From: Bacteroidota bacterium
Lineage (GTDB): Bacteria > Bacteroidota > Bacteroidia > Flavobacteriales > Flavobacteriaceae
Assembly: GCA_021793535.1 (NCBI GenBank)
Contig: JAJYSO010000045.1
Coordinates: 1-9,118 of the forward strand
Direction: 5' to 3'
DNA: 9,118 nucleotides
A program made the translations under genes and the position numbers. Position 1 is the first letter of the stretch, and each line of letters starts with the position of its first letter. The notes beneath the pieces are model-generated. The model was not told where the DNA came from. It was given only the letters and a program-made list of their open reading frames with translations, and did no database searches. Positions 1-5,774 of this stretch are shown one piece after another.

Positions 1-13
1 ATCTACACAATAC

Positions 14-54
14 AAAAAAACTAAAGCCCCTACAGAAATATGTAAGGGCTTAAG
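14..54 (-). terminator. Intrinsic terminator of tRNA-Arg
   Basis: Positions 25-34 and 41-50 form an inverted repeat (AGCCC, one mismatch, TACA) around a 6-nt loop. The stem extends outward through 24-51 and, after one mismatch, 22-53 and 21-54. Read on the minus strand, the hairpin is followed at once by seven T residues (complement of A14-A20), the classic Rho-independent layout. On the plus strand no T tract follows, so it works in one direction only. It lies about 9 nt beyond the 3' end of the tRNA and should end that transcript, plus any read-through from the adk-obgE-lipoprotein genes. Confidence 0.85.
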
Positions 55-62
55 ACTCAGTG

Positions 63-136
63 TGACCTCGACAGGATTCAAACCTGTAACCTCTTGATCC
101 GTAGTCAAGTGCTCTATTCAGTTAAGCTACGAGGCC
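63..136 (-). tRNA. tRNA-Arg, anticodon ACG
   Basis: A complete 74-nt cloverleaf. The 7-bp acceptor stem pairs GGCCTCG with CGAGGTC (one G-U), with discriminator A at 63. The D stem has 4 bp. The anticodon stem is CTTGA/TCAAG around the loop CTACGGA, with anticodon ACG at 102-100. The variable loop is AGGTT and the T stem is ACAGG/CCTGT. A34 is expected to be deaminated to inosine by TadA, so the tRNA would read CGU, CGC and CGA. CCA is not encoded, since CAC follows the discriminator, so it must be added after transcription. The elbow is odd: position 19 is A (118) and position 56 is U (80), replacing the usual G19-C56 pair. Its own -7 element and terminator suggest an independent unit. Confidence 0.97.
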
Positions 137-151
137 TTATTTGGTCGGGTG

Positions 152-159
152 CAAATATA
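152..159 (-). promoter_or_regulatory. Bacteroidota -7 element for tRNA-Arg
   Basis: On the minus strand this reads TATATTTG, a perfect match to the TAnnTTTG -7 consensus of Bacteroidota primary-sigma promoters. It lies 15 nt before the tRNA 5' end, leaving a leader of about 10 nt, a sensible distance for a stable-RNA promoter. No good TTTG -33 element stands at the usual 19-21 bp spacing, so the call rests on the -7 match and its position. Confidence 0.55.
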
Positions 160-188
160 TAAAATTTCAAGAACTGAACCGCCTTTTT

Positions 189-716
189 TTACTTTTTATT
201 TGGGGGGTAATCACGCAGCACTTCTTTGGCTATCTTTTTAAAGAGTTGGGACCGTTCTTCGGGGGAAGTGTTCTTTTTTAATCGGGTTTCTGCTACTCCT
301 TGCCAGTACAGAGTGTTGGAGGTTGCGTTGACCATTTCAATGGTAGTGTGCAGAATGCGTTTACTGCTGCTGATGGGGATGCCACTGGCAATGTTCCCTC
401 CGACATGAGCGCCCATAGTGCCTATACTGATGCCGAGCCGGTTGGAAGCATTTTCTTTACTCACCTCTGTATAGAAGTTGACGATAAAATCTGCTTTTTG
501 GCTGTAGGAAAAACCTTTTTCTTCGAGTGTTGATCGCAAGGCATTTTGTAGACGAGCCTGATCTAAAGTGTCCAGTCCTGTATCCATATTCGTATAGAAA
601 GTAAAACGTTGGTATCGATTGAAATCAGTTGTTTCATCGTAATCGGTATAGACCTTTGGGGTCGCACAGGCCGATAAAAGGAGCAGCAAAATGAAAGAGT
701 AAGATAGCGCTTTCAT
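189..716 (-). CDS. DUF4136-type outer-membrane lipoprotein
   Basis: A predicted 175-aa lipoprotein of unknown function. The N-terminus has a hydrophobic segment (residues 5-14) and a lipobox LSAC, with C17 as the lipidated cysteine. The mature part begins with a pattern typical of DUF4136 (YxDYDxxxDFxxYxxF around residues 23-40) and continues as one compact domain to about residue 172. In the family this is a small alpha/beta domain; no catalytic role is known to me. A glycine-rich stretch (about 95-112) lies mid-domain. The start ATG lies 31 nt beyond the obgE stop on the same strand with no evident promoter between, so co-transcription with obgE is likely. No Shine-Dalgarno sequence is visible, as usual in this phylum. 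The family call is from recognition without a profile search; the lipoprotein call is stronger. Confidence 0.82.
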   Translation of the reverse strand: MKALSYSFILLLLLSACATPKVYTDYDETTDFNRYQRFTFYTNMDTGLDTLDQARLQNALRSTLEEKGFSYSQKADFIVNFYTEVSKENASNRLGISIGTMGAHVGGNIASGIPISSSKRILHTTIEMVNATSNTLYWQGVAETRLKKNTSPEERSQLFKKIAKEVLRDYPPNKK

Positions 717-747
717 AAAGGGTGTAAAATTTGGTTAGAACAGGACG

Positions 748-1767
748 TTAATTGGCTGCTTCAATGGGTTCGTTTAAAATTTCCCATAAGCGGTCCTTTA
801 AATTTTGCAAACCGGTTTGACTGACCGAAGAAATCAGCACAGCAGGTAGGTCTTTGAAGGAGTTTTTCAACTCCTCTTTCATCTCTGTGCGCAGCTCTTC
901 GTCCATTAGATCACATTTGGAAATGGCCACTATTCTGGATTTATCCAAGAGCTGCGGGTTGTACCTCTTGAGCTCATCCAATAAAATGTCGTATTCCTTT
1001 TTGATGTCTTTGGTGTCGCAAGGAATGACAAAGAGAAGGGCAGAGTTGCGTTCGATATGCCTTAAAAAATAATGCCCCAAACCCTTTCCTTCTGCAGCAC
1101 CTTCAATGATCCCGGGGATATCTGCCATAACAAAAGTCTGGTGGTCTCTGTTTTTTACAATTCCAAGATTTGGTTTTAGGGTGGTAAATTCATAATCGGC
1201 AATCTTTGGTTTGGCAGCAGTTAAAGCCGCTAATAAGGTAGACTTTCCGGCATTGGGAAATCCGACAAGCCCCACGTCGGCTAATACTTTTAACTCCAGG
1301 GTAATCTCTTTTTCCTCCCCCGGAAGTCCTGGTTGGGCATAGCGTGGTGTTTGACGGATTGAGGATTTAAAATGCCAGTTTCCTTTTCCTCCTTTTCCTC
1401 CCTTGGCGACAATTATTTCTTGGCCGTCATGGGTGATTTCGCCGATAATTTCTTGAGAATTGGTCTCTCGAATAACGGTGCCCAAAGGTACTTCTATCAC
1501 CTGGCTTTCACCATCGGTTCCGAACTGTCGCTGTTTGGCGCCATTGCCCCCGTGTTCGGCTTTGATGTGGCGTTTAAAATTAAATTCATAGAGTGTCCAA
1601 AGGCCTTTGTGACCACGAACAATGATGTCTCCTCCTTTTCCTCCGTCCCCTCCGTCAGGCCCTCCTTTTTCGACAAATTTTTCCCGTCGAAGATGAGCAG
1701 AGCCTCTTCCGCCTTTGCCGGAAGTAACGTGGAGCTTGACGTAATCGATGAAGTTTCCGGTTTTCAT
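748..1767 (-). CDS. obgE: GTPase Obg, ribosome-assembly factor
   Basis: This 339-aa protein is the essential Obg/CgtA GTPase that binds the 50S subunit and takes part in late ribosome maturation and stress signalling. The N-terminal Obg fold (about residues 4-160) contains the glycine-rich repeats (GKGGRGS, GGPDGGDGGKGG) and the GNWHF and QTPRYAQPG motifs. The GTPase domain follows: G1 GFPNAGKS at 169-176, G2 in FTT (194-196), G3 DIPG at 216-219, G4 SKCD at 283-286 (Ser instead of Asn of NKxD) and G5 SSVS at 313-316. There is no long C-terminal extension. The length and the start (MKTGNFIDYV) match Bacteroidota homologues I recall. It lies 78 bp downstream of adk and 31 bp upstream of the lipoprotein gene on the same strand. 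A weak -7 element just before its start could add an internal promoter. Confidence 0.98.
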   Translation of the reverse strand: MKTGNFIDYVKLHVTSGKGGRGSAHLRREKFVEKGGPDGGDGGKGGDIIVRGHKGLWTLYEFNFKRHIKAEHGGNGAKQRQFGTDGESQVIEVPLGTVIRETNSQEIIGEITHDGQEIIVAKGGKGGKGNWHFKSSIRQTPRYAQPGLPGEEKEITLELKVLADVGLVGFPNAGKSTLLAALTAAKPKIADYEFTTLKPNLGIVKNRDHQTFVMADIPGIIEGAAEGKGLGHYFLRHIERNSALLFVIPCDTKDIKKEYDILLDELKRYNPQLLDKSRIVAISKCDLMDEELRTEMKEELKNSFKDLPAVLISSVSQTGLQNLKDRLWEILNEPIEAAN

Positions 1768-1780
1768 AAACTTAAAATTA

Positions 1781-1788
1781 CAAAATTA
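1781..1788 (-). promoter_or_regulatory. Possible internal -7 element before obgE
   Basis: The minus strand reads TAATTTTG here, matching TAnnTTTG, 13 nt before the obgE ATG. No -33 element stands at a suitable spacing and the local sequence is AT-rich, so a chance match is quite possible. If real, it would give obgE an adk-independent transcript with a leader of about 10 nt. Confidence 0.25.
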
Positions 1789-1845
1789 AATGGACAAAGA
1801 GCTGTATAGCATTTGCTTTATGAAAACGAATCGAAGCGATTGTGC

Positions 1846-2421
1846 TTATTTTACCTGATCAATAACCGCACTTAGTCGTGAGGTCACCTCGTCCAGGGTT
1901 CCCACCCCGTCTATTTCAAAAAATTTACCGGCTTTCTTGTAGTGTGTTTTAACAACTTCAGATTGGTCGTAATACACCTTCATTCGCTTGCGAATAATGT
2001 GTTCGTTGGCGTCGTCCACTCTCCCGGATGTTTTGCCGCGTTCTAATAAACGTTTGACCAAAATTTCATCATCTACCTTTAAGGCAAGCATGGCGTGGAT
2101 TTCACTTCCTTTTTTCTCCAATAGGTTATCCAAGTCGTTGGCTTGTGCAGTGGTTCGGGGAAATCCGTCAAAAATAAAACCTTTGGAACTTTTGTTTTTT
2201 TCAACCTCTGAATGTAACATGTTGATGGTAACCTCATCTGGAACCAGCTGCCCTTCATCAATGTATTTCTTAGCGAGTTTTCCCAGCGGTGTTTCGTTTT
2301 TGATATTGTATCGAAAAACGTCGCCAGTGGATATGTGTTTAAGGTTGTATTTGTGTTCTAGTCTCTCTGCCTGCGTTCCTTTTCCTGCTCCAGGTAAGCC
2401 AAACAATATTAGGTTTATCAT
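1846..2421 (-). CDS. adk: Adenylate kinase, short-LID form
   Basis: Catalyses ATP + AMP to 2 ADP in the cytoplasm. From the chosen start the protein is 191 aa and begins MINLILFGLPGAGKGTQ. The P-loop GLPGAGKGT spans residues 8-16, STGD of the AMP-binding region 31-34, FDGFPRT 84-90 and the LID segment RGKTSGRVDD 128-137. The LID is the short kind, with no Cys4 zinc-binding insert, which explains a length below the roughly 214 aa of the E. coli enzyme. The reading frame stays open upstream to an ATG at 2475, but those 18 residues (polar, basic) precede the normal family N-terminus and overlap the likely promoter, so I chose the ATG at 2421. It is the first gene of a probable adk-obgE-lipoprotein unit and is divergent from purK. 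Confidence 0.96.
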   Translation of the reverse strand: MINLILFGLPGAGKGTQAERLEHKYNLKHISTGDVFRYNIKNETPLGKLAKKYIDEGQLVPDEVTINMLHSEVEKNKSSKGFIFDGFPRTTAQANDLDNLLEKKGSEIHAMLALKVDDEILVKRLLERGKTSGRVDDANEHIIRKRMKVYYDQSEVVKTHYKKAGKFFEIDGVGTLDEVTSRLSAVIDQVK

Positions 2422-2479
2422 CAAATAATTTTTAATTTTTCTATCCCGGTTATTACAGCGGAATATAAAGAACAAGGGA

Positions 2480-2487
2480 CAAATATA
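2480..2487 (-). promoter_or_regulatory. Likely -7 element of the adk promoter
   Basis: The minus strand reads TATATTTG, identical to the element before tRNA-Arg and a perfect TAnnTTTG match. It would start transcription near 2475, giving a leader of about 55 nt to the adk ATG at 2421. The upstream -33 region is poor (only TTT about 15 bp away). Its presence supports the shorter adk start, because the longer one would fall at the start of the transcript. Confidence 0.45.
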
Positions 2488-2531
2488 ATGTTTTTTGTTT
2501 GTAAAGTTTAGGTGAATGCTTGGTAAAAGTC

Positions 2532-2539
2532 TATTTTTG
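2532..2539 (+). promoter_or_regulatory. Likely -7 element of the purK promoter
   Basis: Reads TATTTTTG, a full match to TAnnTTTG. A TTTA at 2507-2510, 21 bp upstream, is a one-mismatch candidate for the TTTG -33 element. Transcription would start near 2544 and leave a leader of roughly 75 nt before the purK ATG at 2621. That leader holds a small AT-rich inverted repeat at 2560-2573 (TAAATT, GA, AATTTA) and a direct repeat GTCTTTAT at 2587-2594 and 2598-2605. I do not recognise a purine riboswitch in it. The adk and purK -7 elements point in opposite directions about 45 bp apart. Confidence 0.42.
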
Positions 2540-2620
2540 TGAGTGTAGAAGTTGCAGTGTAAATTGAAATTTAATGCATAAAAGATGTCTTTATGGCGTC
2601 TTTATTCAATCATAAACAAG

Positions 2621-3778
2621 ATGAAAAATTACTTTTCCTCTGATTTTAAATTAGGAATATTAGGAGGGGGGCAGCTGGGTAAAATGCTGCTTTATGAAAC
2701 CCGGAAATACGATATCCAAACTTATGTGCTGGACCCTAGCGATCAGGCGCCCTGCAGGATTGCCTGCAATCACTTCCAACAAGGGGATTTGTTGGATTAT
2801 CAAACGGTGTACGCTTTTGGAAAACAAGTGGATGTTTTGACCATTGAGATTGAAGCGGTAAATGTGGAGGCTCTGGCAACACTGGAAAAAGAAGGTGTGA
2901 CGGTGTACCCTTCTAGCGATACCTTACGCAAGATACAAGACAAAGGAACCCAGAAAAAATTTTATGCCACCCATCATATCCCAACGGCCGATTTTCAAGT
3001 CTTTGAAGGAAAAGCCGACTTGTTGGCACATCTCAAGGCAGAGAAATGGGATTTTCCTTTTGTCTGGAAAAGCAGAAAGGGAGGCTATGACGGCCGGGGA
3101 GTATCCGTGGTTACAACAGCGGATGAGGTAGCACAACTTCCGGATACTCCTTGTTTGATCGAAAAGAAAATTCCTTTTAAAAATGAATTGGCCGTTATTG
3201 TAGCCCGAAACCCTTCCGGAGAGGTGAAAACTTTTCCGGTGGTGGAGATGGAGTTTCACCCGGTGGCCAACCAAGTGGAATATGTCATCTGTCCGGCACG
3301 CATCGAGTCTGCGGTCTCGACTAAAGCCAGAGCAGTTGCTCAACAGGTAGCAACAGCATTTGAACATGTGGGGCTACTCGCTGTGGAAATGTTTCAGACT
3401 CAAGAGGACAATATCTTGGTCAATGAAGTGGCTCCGCGTCCACATAATAGCGGTCATTACAGTATTGAAGCGGCGTATACCAGCCAGTTTGAGCAGGATT
3501 TAAGAGCTATTTTGGATTTGCCCTTGGGCAATACCGACAGCAAAGTTGGAGGGGTAATGGTCAATCTTGTGGGAGCTGAAGATTATCAGGGTCCTGTGCA
3601 CTATGAGAATATGGATAAAATTTTGAGTTTACCAGGAGTAATTCCTCATATCTATGGAAAAGCAGAGACCCGTCCTTTTCGAAAGATGGGACACGTCACG
3701 ATCGTGGATAAAGATTTGAACGAAGCGCGAAGAATCGCAGAAAAAGTGAAAGGAATGGTTCGTGTGGTGAGCTTGTAA
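2621..3778 (+). CDS. purK: 5-(carboxyamino)imidazole ribonucleotide synthase
   Basis: PurK carboxylates AIR to N5-CAIR using ATP and bicarbonate in de novo purine synthesis; PurE then converts it to CAIR. From the chosen start the protein has 385 aa. The N-terminal nucleotide-binding part carries GGGQLGKM at residues 15-22, followed by the LDPSDQAPCR motif. The ATP-grasp domain includes KSRKGGYDGRGV at 150-161 and the metal/ATP motif VNEVAPRPHNSGH at 267-279. The C-terminal domain contains GKAETRPFRKMGHVT at 346-360. The frame is open from an ATG at 2585, but MKNYFSSDFKLGILGGG at 2621 fits the family N-terminus. Downstream, 30 bp separate it from the next gene. No purE follows, although I remember purK-purE pairs in relatives, so PurE should be encoded elsewhere. 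Confidence 0.97.
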   Translation: MKNYFSSDFKLGILGGGQLGKMLLYETRKYDIQTYVLDPSDQAPCRIACNHFQQGDLLDYQTVYAFGKQVDVLTIEIEAVNVEALATLEKEGVTVYPSSDTLRKIQDKGTQKKFYATHHIPTADFQVFEGKADLLAHLKAEKWDFPFVWKSRKGGYDGRGVSVVTTADEVAQLPDTPCLIEKKIPFKNELAVIVARNPSGEVKTFPVVEMEFHPVANQVEYVICPARIESAVSTKARAVAQQVATAFEHVGLLAVEMFQTQEDNILVNEVAPRPHNSGHYSIEAAYTSQFEQDLRAILDLPLGNTDSKVGGVMVNLVGAEDYQGPVHYENMDKILSLPGVIPHIYGKAETRPFRKMGHVTIVDKDLNEARRIAEKVKGMVRVVSL

Positions 3779-3789
3779 CCCGGAATTTG

Positions 3790-3797
3790 TATTTTTG
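3790..3797 (+). promoter_or_regulatory. Possible -7 element before the DUF7033-type gene
   Basis: TATTTTTG matches TAnnTTTG between purK and the next gene. It overlaps a perfect palindrome, ATTTTT-G-AAAAAT (3791-3803). The nearest TTG upstream (3773-3775) is 14 bp away, too close for a standard -33, and the implied leader is only about 7 nt. It may be a secondary promoter for the three downstream genes or a chance AT-rich match. Confidence 0.22.
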
Positions 3798-3808
3798 AAA
3801 AATCAGGT

Positions 3809-5104
3809 ATGGTTTTAGTTTATGTACAAAAGCGTAGCCCGAGAATAACCTATATCTTTAAACAGTTAATGGGGAGGATATTGGGGTTGAATCTTGAGTT
3901 CACTTCGAAGATTGAGGAATTTATCGCTTTTAAAGGGATTAAGTTTTCCTATGGAGAAAAGCGGATGGGGAATGAACTGTTTGTTAAGTCACACGGCTTA
4001 TTGGACGAGCAAGGAATTGTAAAGATGGATATCCCGGTATCCTTTTGGGGAGAAGTCCCCGCCTTTTTCTTTGTGGGAGAAGAGAGCGACCTTCCTTATG
4101 ATATTTTTTCGGCGGCTTTTTACCTGCTTTCTCGATATGAAGAATACTTGCCGCACAAAAAGGATGAATACGGGCGTTTTCCTTATGCAGAGAGTTTATC
4201 CTTTAAAAACAATTTTTTGAAAATTCCGGTAGTGGATTTATGGGCCTATAAATTTAAAGACCTTTTAAAACAAGAGTTCCCGGGGAATGATTTTCCGACT
4301 CGGAAATTTAAGGCCAAGAACATTATGGCAGTGGCAGAGCTCTTCAGGTATAAGGAGAAAGGAGTGGTACGCAATGTCGGAGGGGGGTTGAGGGATTTTT
4401 TTCAACTGCGTTTCAAGGCAATTTTTAATCGATTAAAAACCCAACTAGCACTGGCCAATGATCCTTTTGATGTGTATAATGAAGTATTGCGATTCAGCAA
4501 GCAAAATAAGATTTCATGGGAATTTATGTTCCAATTGAGCGACTATTCCTCGCGTTGTAACAATATTGGGCATAATAATTTAAAGTATCACAGCATGATT
4601 AAATCCATGGGGGACTATGGAGCTGTGGGATTGCTTCTAGGGTACGAGGCACTGCACGACAAACAGACCTTGCTTAAGGAAAAGAAACGCTGGGAGGAAA
4701 TTGTCAACCGGGATTTAGAGAGGGCATTGAGTGTCTTGTATGGAATAAATTTACCGGATTTGTACAACAATTACGATACCTTGGAAATTGCCCATGACTA
4801 TTCGATGGGATATCCTTCTCGAATTGGCTTTAGGGCAGGAACCTGTACGAGTTTTCTATATTACGATTTAAATCTAGAGCGTATTTCACCTTTGCTGATC
4901 CATCCGGCAGCCATCAACAGCACGGCTTTTGAATACAGCTCCTTTTTTGAGATTAAAACGGTTTTAGACCGGGTTCGAAAACAGGTAAAAGCGGTGGATG
5001 GTGAACTTTTGATGATTTATAAGAATTCGGATTTTGTCGAGGGCCAACGCCGGGATAAATTTTTTCAAATTATAGAGCGCATGAACAATGATGAGGGACA
5101 TTAA
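3809..5104 (+). CDS. DUF7033/polysaccharide-deacetylase-like protein, probably inactive
   Basis: The 431-aa protein resembles the Bacteroidota family with an N-terminal DUF7033 domain (about residues 1-160; LPYDIFSAAFYLLSRYEEYLP at about 95-115, then YGRFP at 121-125) and a C-terminal polysaccharide-deacetylase-like half. Retained family landmarks are RYKEKG (180-185), NDPFD (217-221), DYS (245-247), DYSMGY (330-335) and GFRAGT (340-345). By my recall of relatives, the DxD catalytic motif is here A174-V-A176, the metal-ligand HPS is L276-L-G278, and the last histidine in a WHN-like motif is K405 (YKN). All usual functional residues thus seem replaced while the frame stays intact. No signal peptide is visible. 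It starts 30 bp after purK and overlaps the nucleotidase gene by 17 nt, so its translation is likely coupled to it. Possible roles are binding, scaffolding or regulation; this is not shown. The motif comparison is from memory. Confidence 0.78.
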   Translation: MVLVYVQKRSPRITYIFKQLMGRILGLNLEFTSKIEEFIAFKGIKFSYGEKRMGNELFVKSHGLLDEQGIVKMDIPVSFWGEVPAFFFVGEESDLPYDIFSAAFYLLSRYEEYLPHKKDEYGRFPYAESLSFKNNFLKIPVVDLWAYKFKDLLKQEFPGNDFPTRKFKAKNIMAVAELFRYKEKGVVRNVGGGLRDFFQLRFKAIFNRLKTQLALANDPFDVYNEVLRFSKQNKISWEFMFQLSDYSSRCNNIGHNNLKYHSMIKSMGDYGAVGLLLGYEALHDKQTLLKEKKRWEEIVNRDLERALSVLYGINLPDLYNNYDTLEIAHDYSMGYPSRIGFRAGTCTSFLYYDLNLERISPLLIHPAAINSTAFEYSSFFEIKTVLDRVRKQVKAVDGELLMIYKNSDFVEGQRRDKFFQIIERMNNDEGH

Positions 5105-5774
5105 AGATATATTTTTTGATTTAGATGGAACCTTATGGGATTTTAAAGAGAATAGCCGAAAAGCTTTTTACTCGGTTTTTCAAGAATATGAGGTTCCGGT
5201 TTCTATGGCGGAATTTTTTGAAGCCTATACCCCGATAAATCAGTATTATTGGGATCAATACAGACGACAGTTGATTACTCATGAAGACCTAAATGCCCGG
5301 CGCTTCCAAGAAACTTTTTCGCGTTTAAAGATTGAGCGCAGTAAGGATTGGTTAAATCAATTTCGCCATGCTTATCTGGAGGGTTTGTCGAATACAGAGA
5401 CCTTGTTTCCCCGTACGTTGGAGACGTTAAACTACCTCAAAAAGCGCTATAGCCTCCACATTATCACGGACGGCTTTTCACAAATTCAGAAAGGAAAATT
5501 AAAACGATCTGGAATTTATTCGTATTTTCAAACCATGACTTTTTCGGATGAGGCGGGAGTGACCAAACCCCATCCAGGTATTTTTGAGATGGCCTTAAAC
5601 CGTGCCGGAGCACAGGCTAAGCAGAGCTTGATGGTCGGTGATCATCTGGAATTTGACATCAAGGGAGCAAAGGATTTTGGGCTCAAGACGATTCATTTTG
5701 CACCGGACCAAACACAAGAGCCGCAGCAAACGGAACGTATTTCATCGATTTTAGAACTAACAAAAATTTTGTAA
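5088..5774 (+). CDS. yjjG: YjjG-type HAD pyrimidine nucleotidase
   Basis: A 228-aa haloacid-dehalogenase-superfamily phosphatase, close to the usual YjjG length. Motif I is FFDLDGTLWDF with nucleophile D11 and D13; motif II has T127 in ITDG; motif III is K160 in TKPHP; motif IV is GDHLEFDI with D185 and D190. A helical cap (about residues 20-105) sits between motifs I and II, as in subfamily I. YjjG enzymes hydrolyse nucleoside 5'-monophosphates, preferring dUMP, dTMP and non-canonical pyrimidines, and so keep mutagenic bases out of DNA. The DLDGTLWDF signature favours this group over a generic phosphoglycolate phosphatase, but substrate is inferred. Two adjacent ATGs (5088 and 5091) are possible starts; both lie inside the end of the previous gene. 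Its stop codon directly abuts the next ATG. Confidence 0.88.
   Translation: MMRDIKDIFFDLDGTLWDFKENSRKAFYSVFQEYEVPVSMAEFFEAYTPINQYYWDQYRRQLITHEDLNARRFQETFSRLKIERSKDWLNQFRHAYLEGLSNTETLFPRTLETLNYLKKRYSLHIITDGFSQIQKGKLKRSGIYSYFQTMTFSDEAGVTKPHPGIFEMALNRAGAQAKQSLMVGDHLEFDIKGAKDFGLKTIHFAPDQTQEPQQTERISSILELTKIL

Noticed and set aside
919..930. Obg G4 motif SKCD instead of NKxD
   Set aside because: Serine at this position is, from memory, common in Bacteroidota Obg proteins, so it is not evidence of lost function.
1372..1809. 145-codon plus-strand open frame across obgE
   Set aside because: It runs antisense over the conserved Obg-fold coding region and its translation has no recognisable domain. 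The openness follows from the codon bias of the real gene.
1829..1841. Hairpin AATCG-AAG-CGATT between adk and obgE
   Set aside because: It has only five base pairs and a 3-nt loop, and only a short broken T run follows on the minus strand, too weak to call a terminator.
1988..2428. 146-codon plus-strand open frame across adk
   Set aside because: It is antisense to a certain adenylate kinase gene. The product looks like a low-quality Ser/Leu-rich shadow with no family match.
2422..2475. N-terminal extension of adenylate kinase from the ATG at 2475
   Set aside because: The 18 extra residues precede the conserved MINLILFGLPGAGKGT start and overlap the probable adk promoter region, so the start at 2421 is better.
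2585..2620. Longer PurK start at 2585
   Set aside because: The added residues are not part of the family N-terminus, whereas the ATG at 2621 gives the expected MKNYFSSDFKLGILGGG.
2924..3367. 147-codon minus-strand open frame inside purK
   Set aside because: It overlaps the ATP-grasp coding region and has a Cys/His/Arg-rich composition typical of a reversed frame.
3791..3803. Perfect palindrome ATTTTTGAAAAAT after purK
   Set aside because: It is a simple A/T run around one G in AT-rich intergenic DNA; neither a convincing operator nor a terminator.
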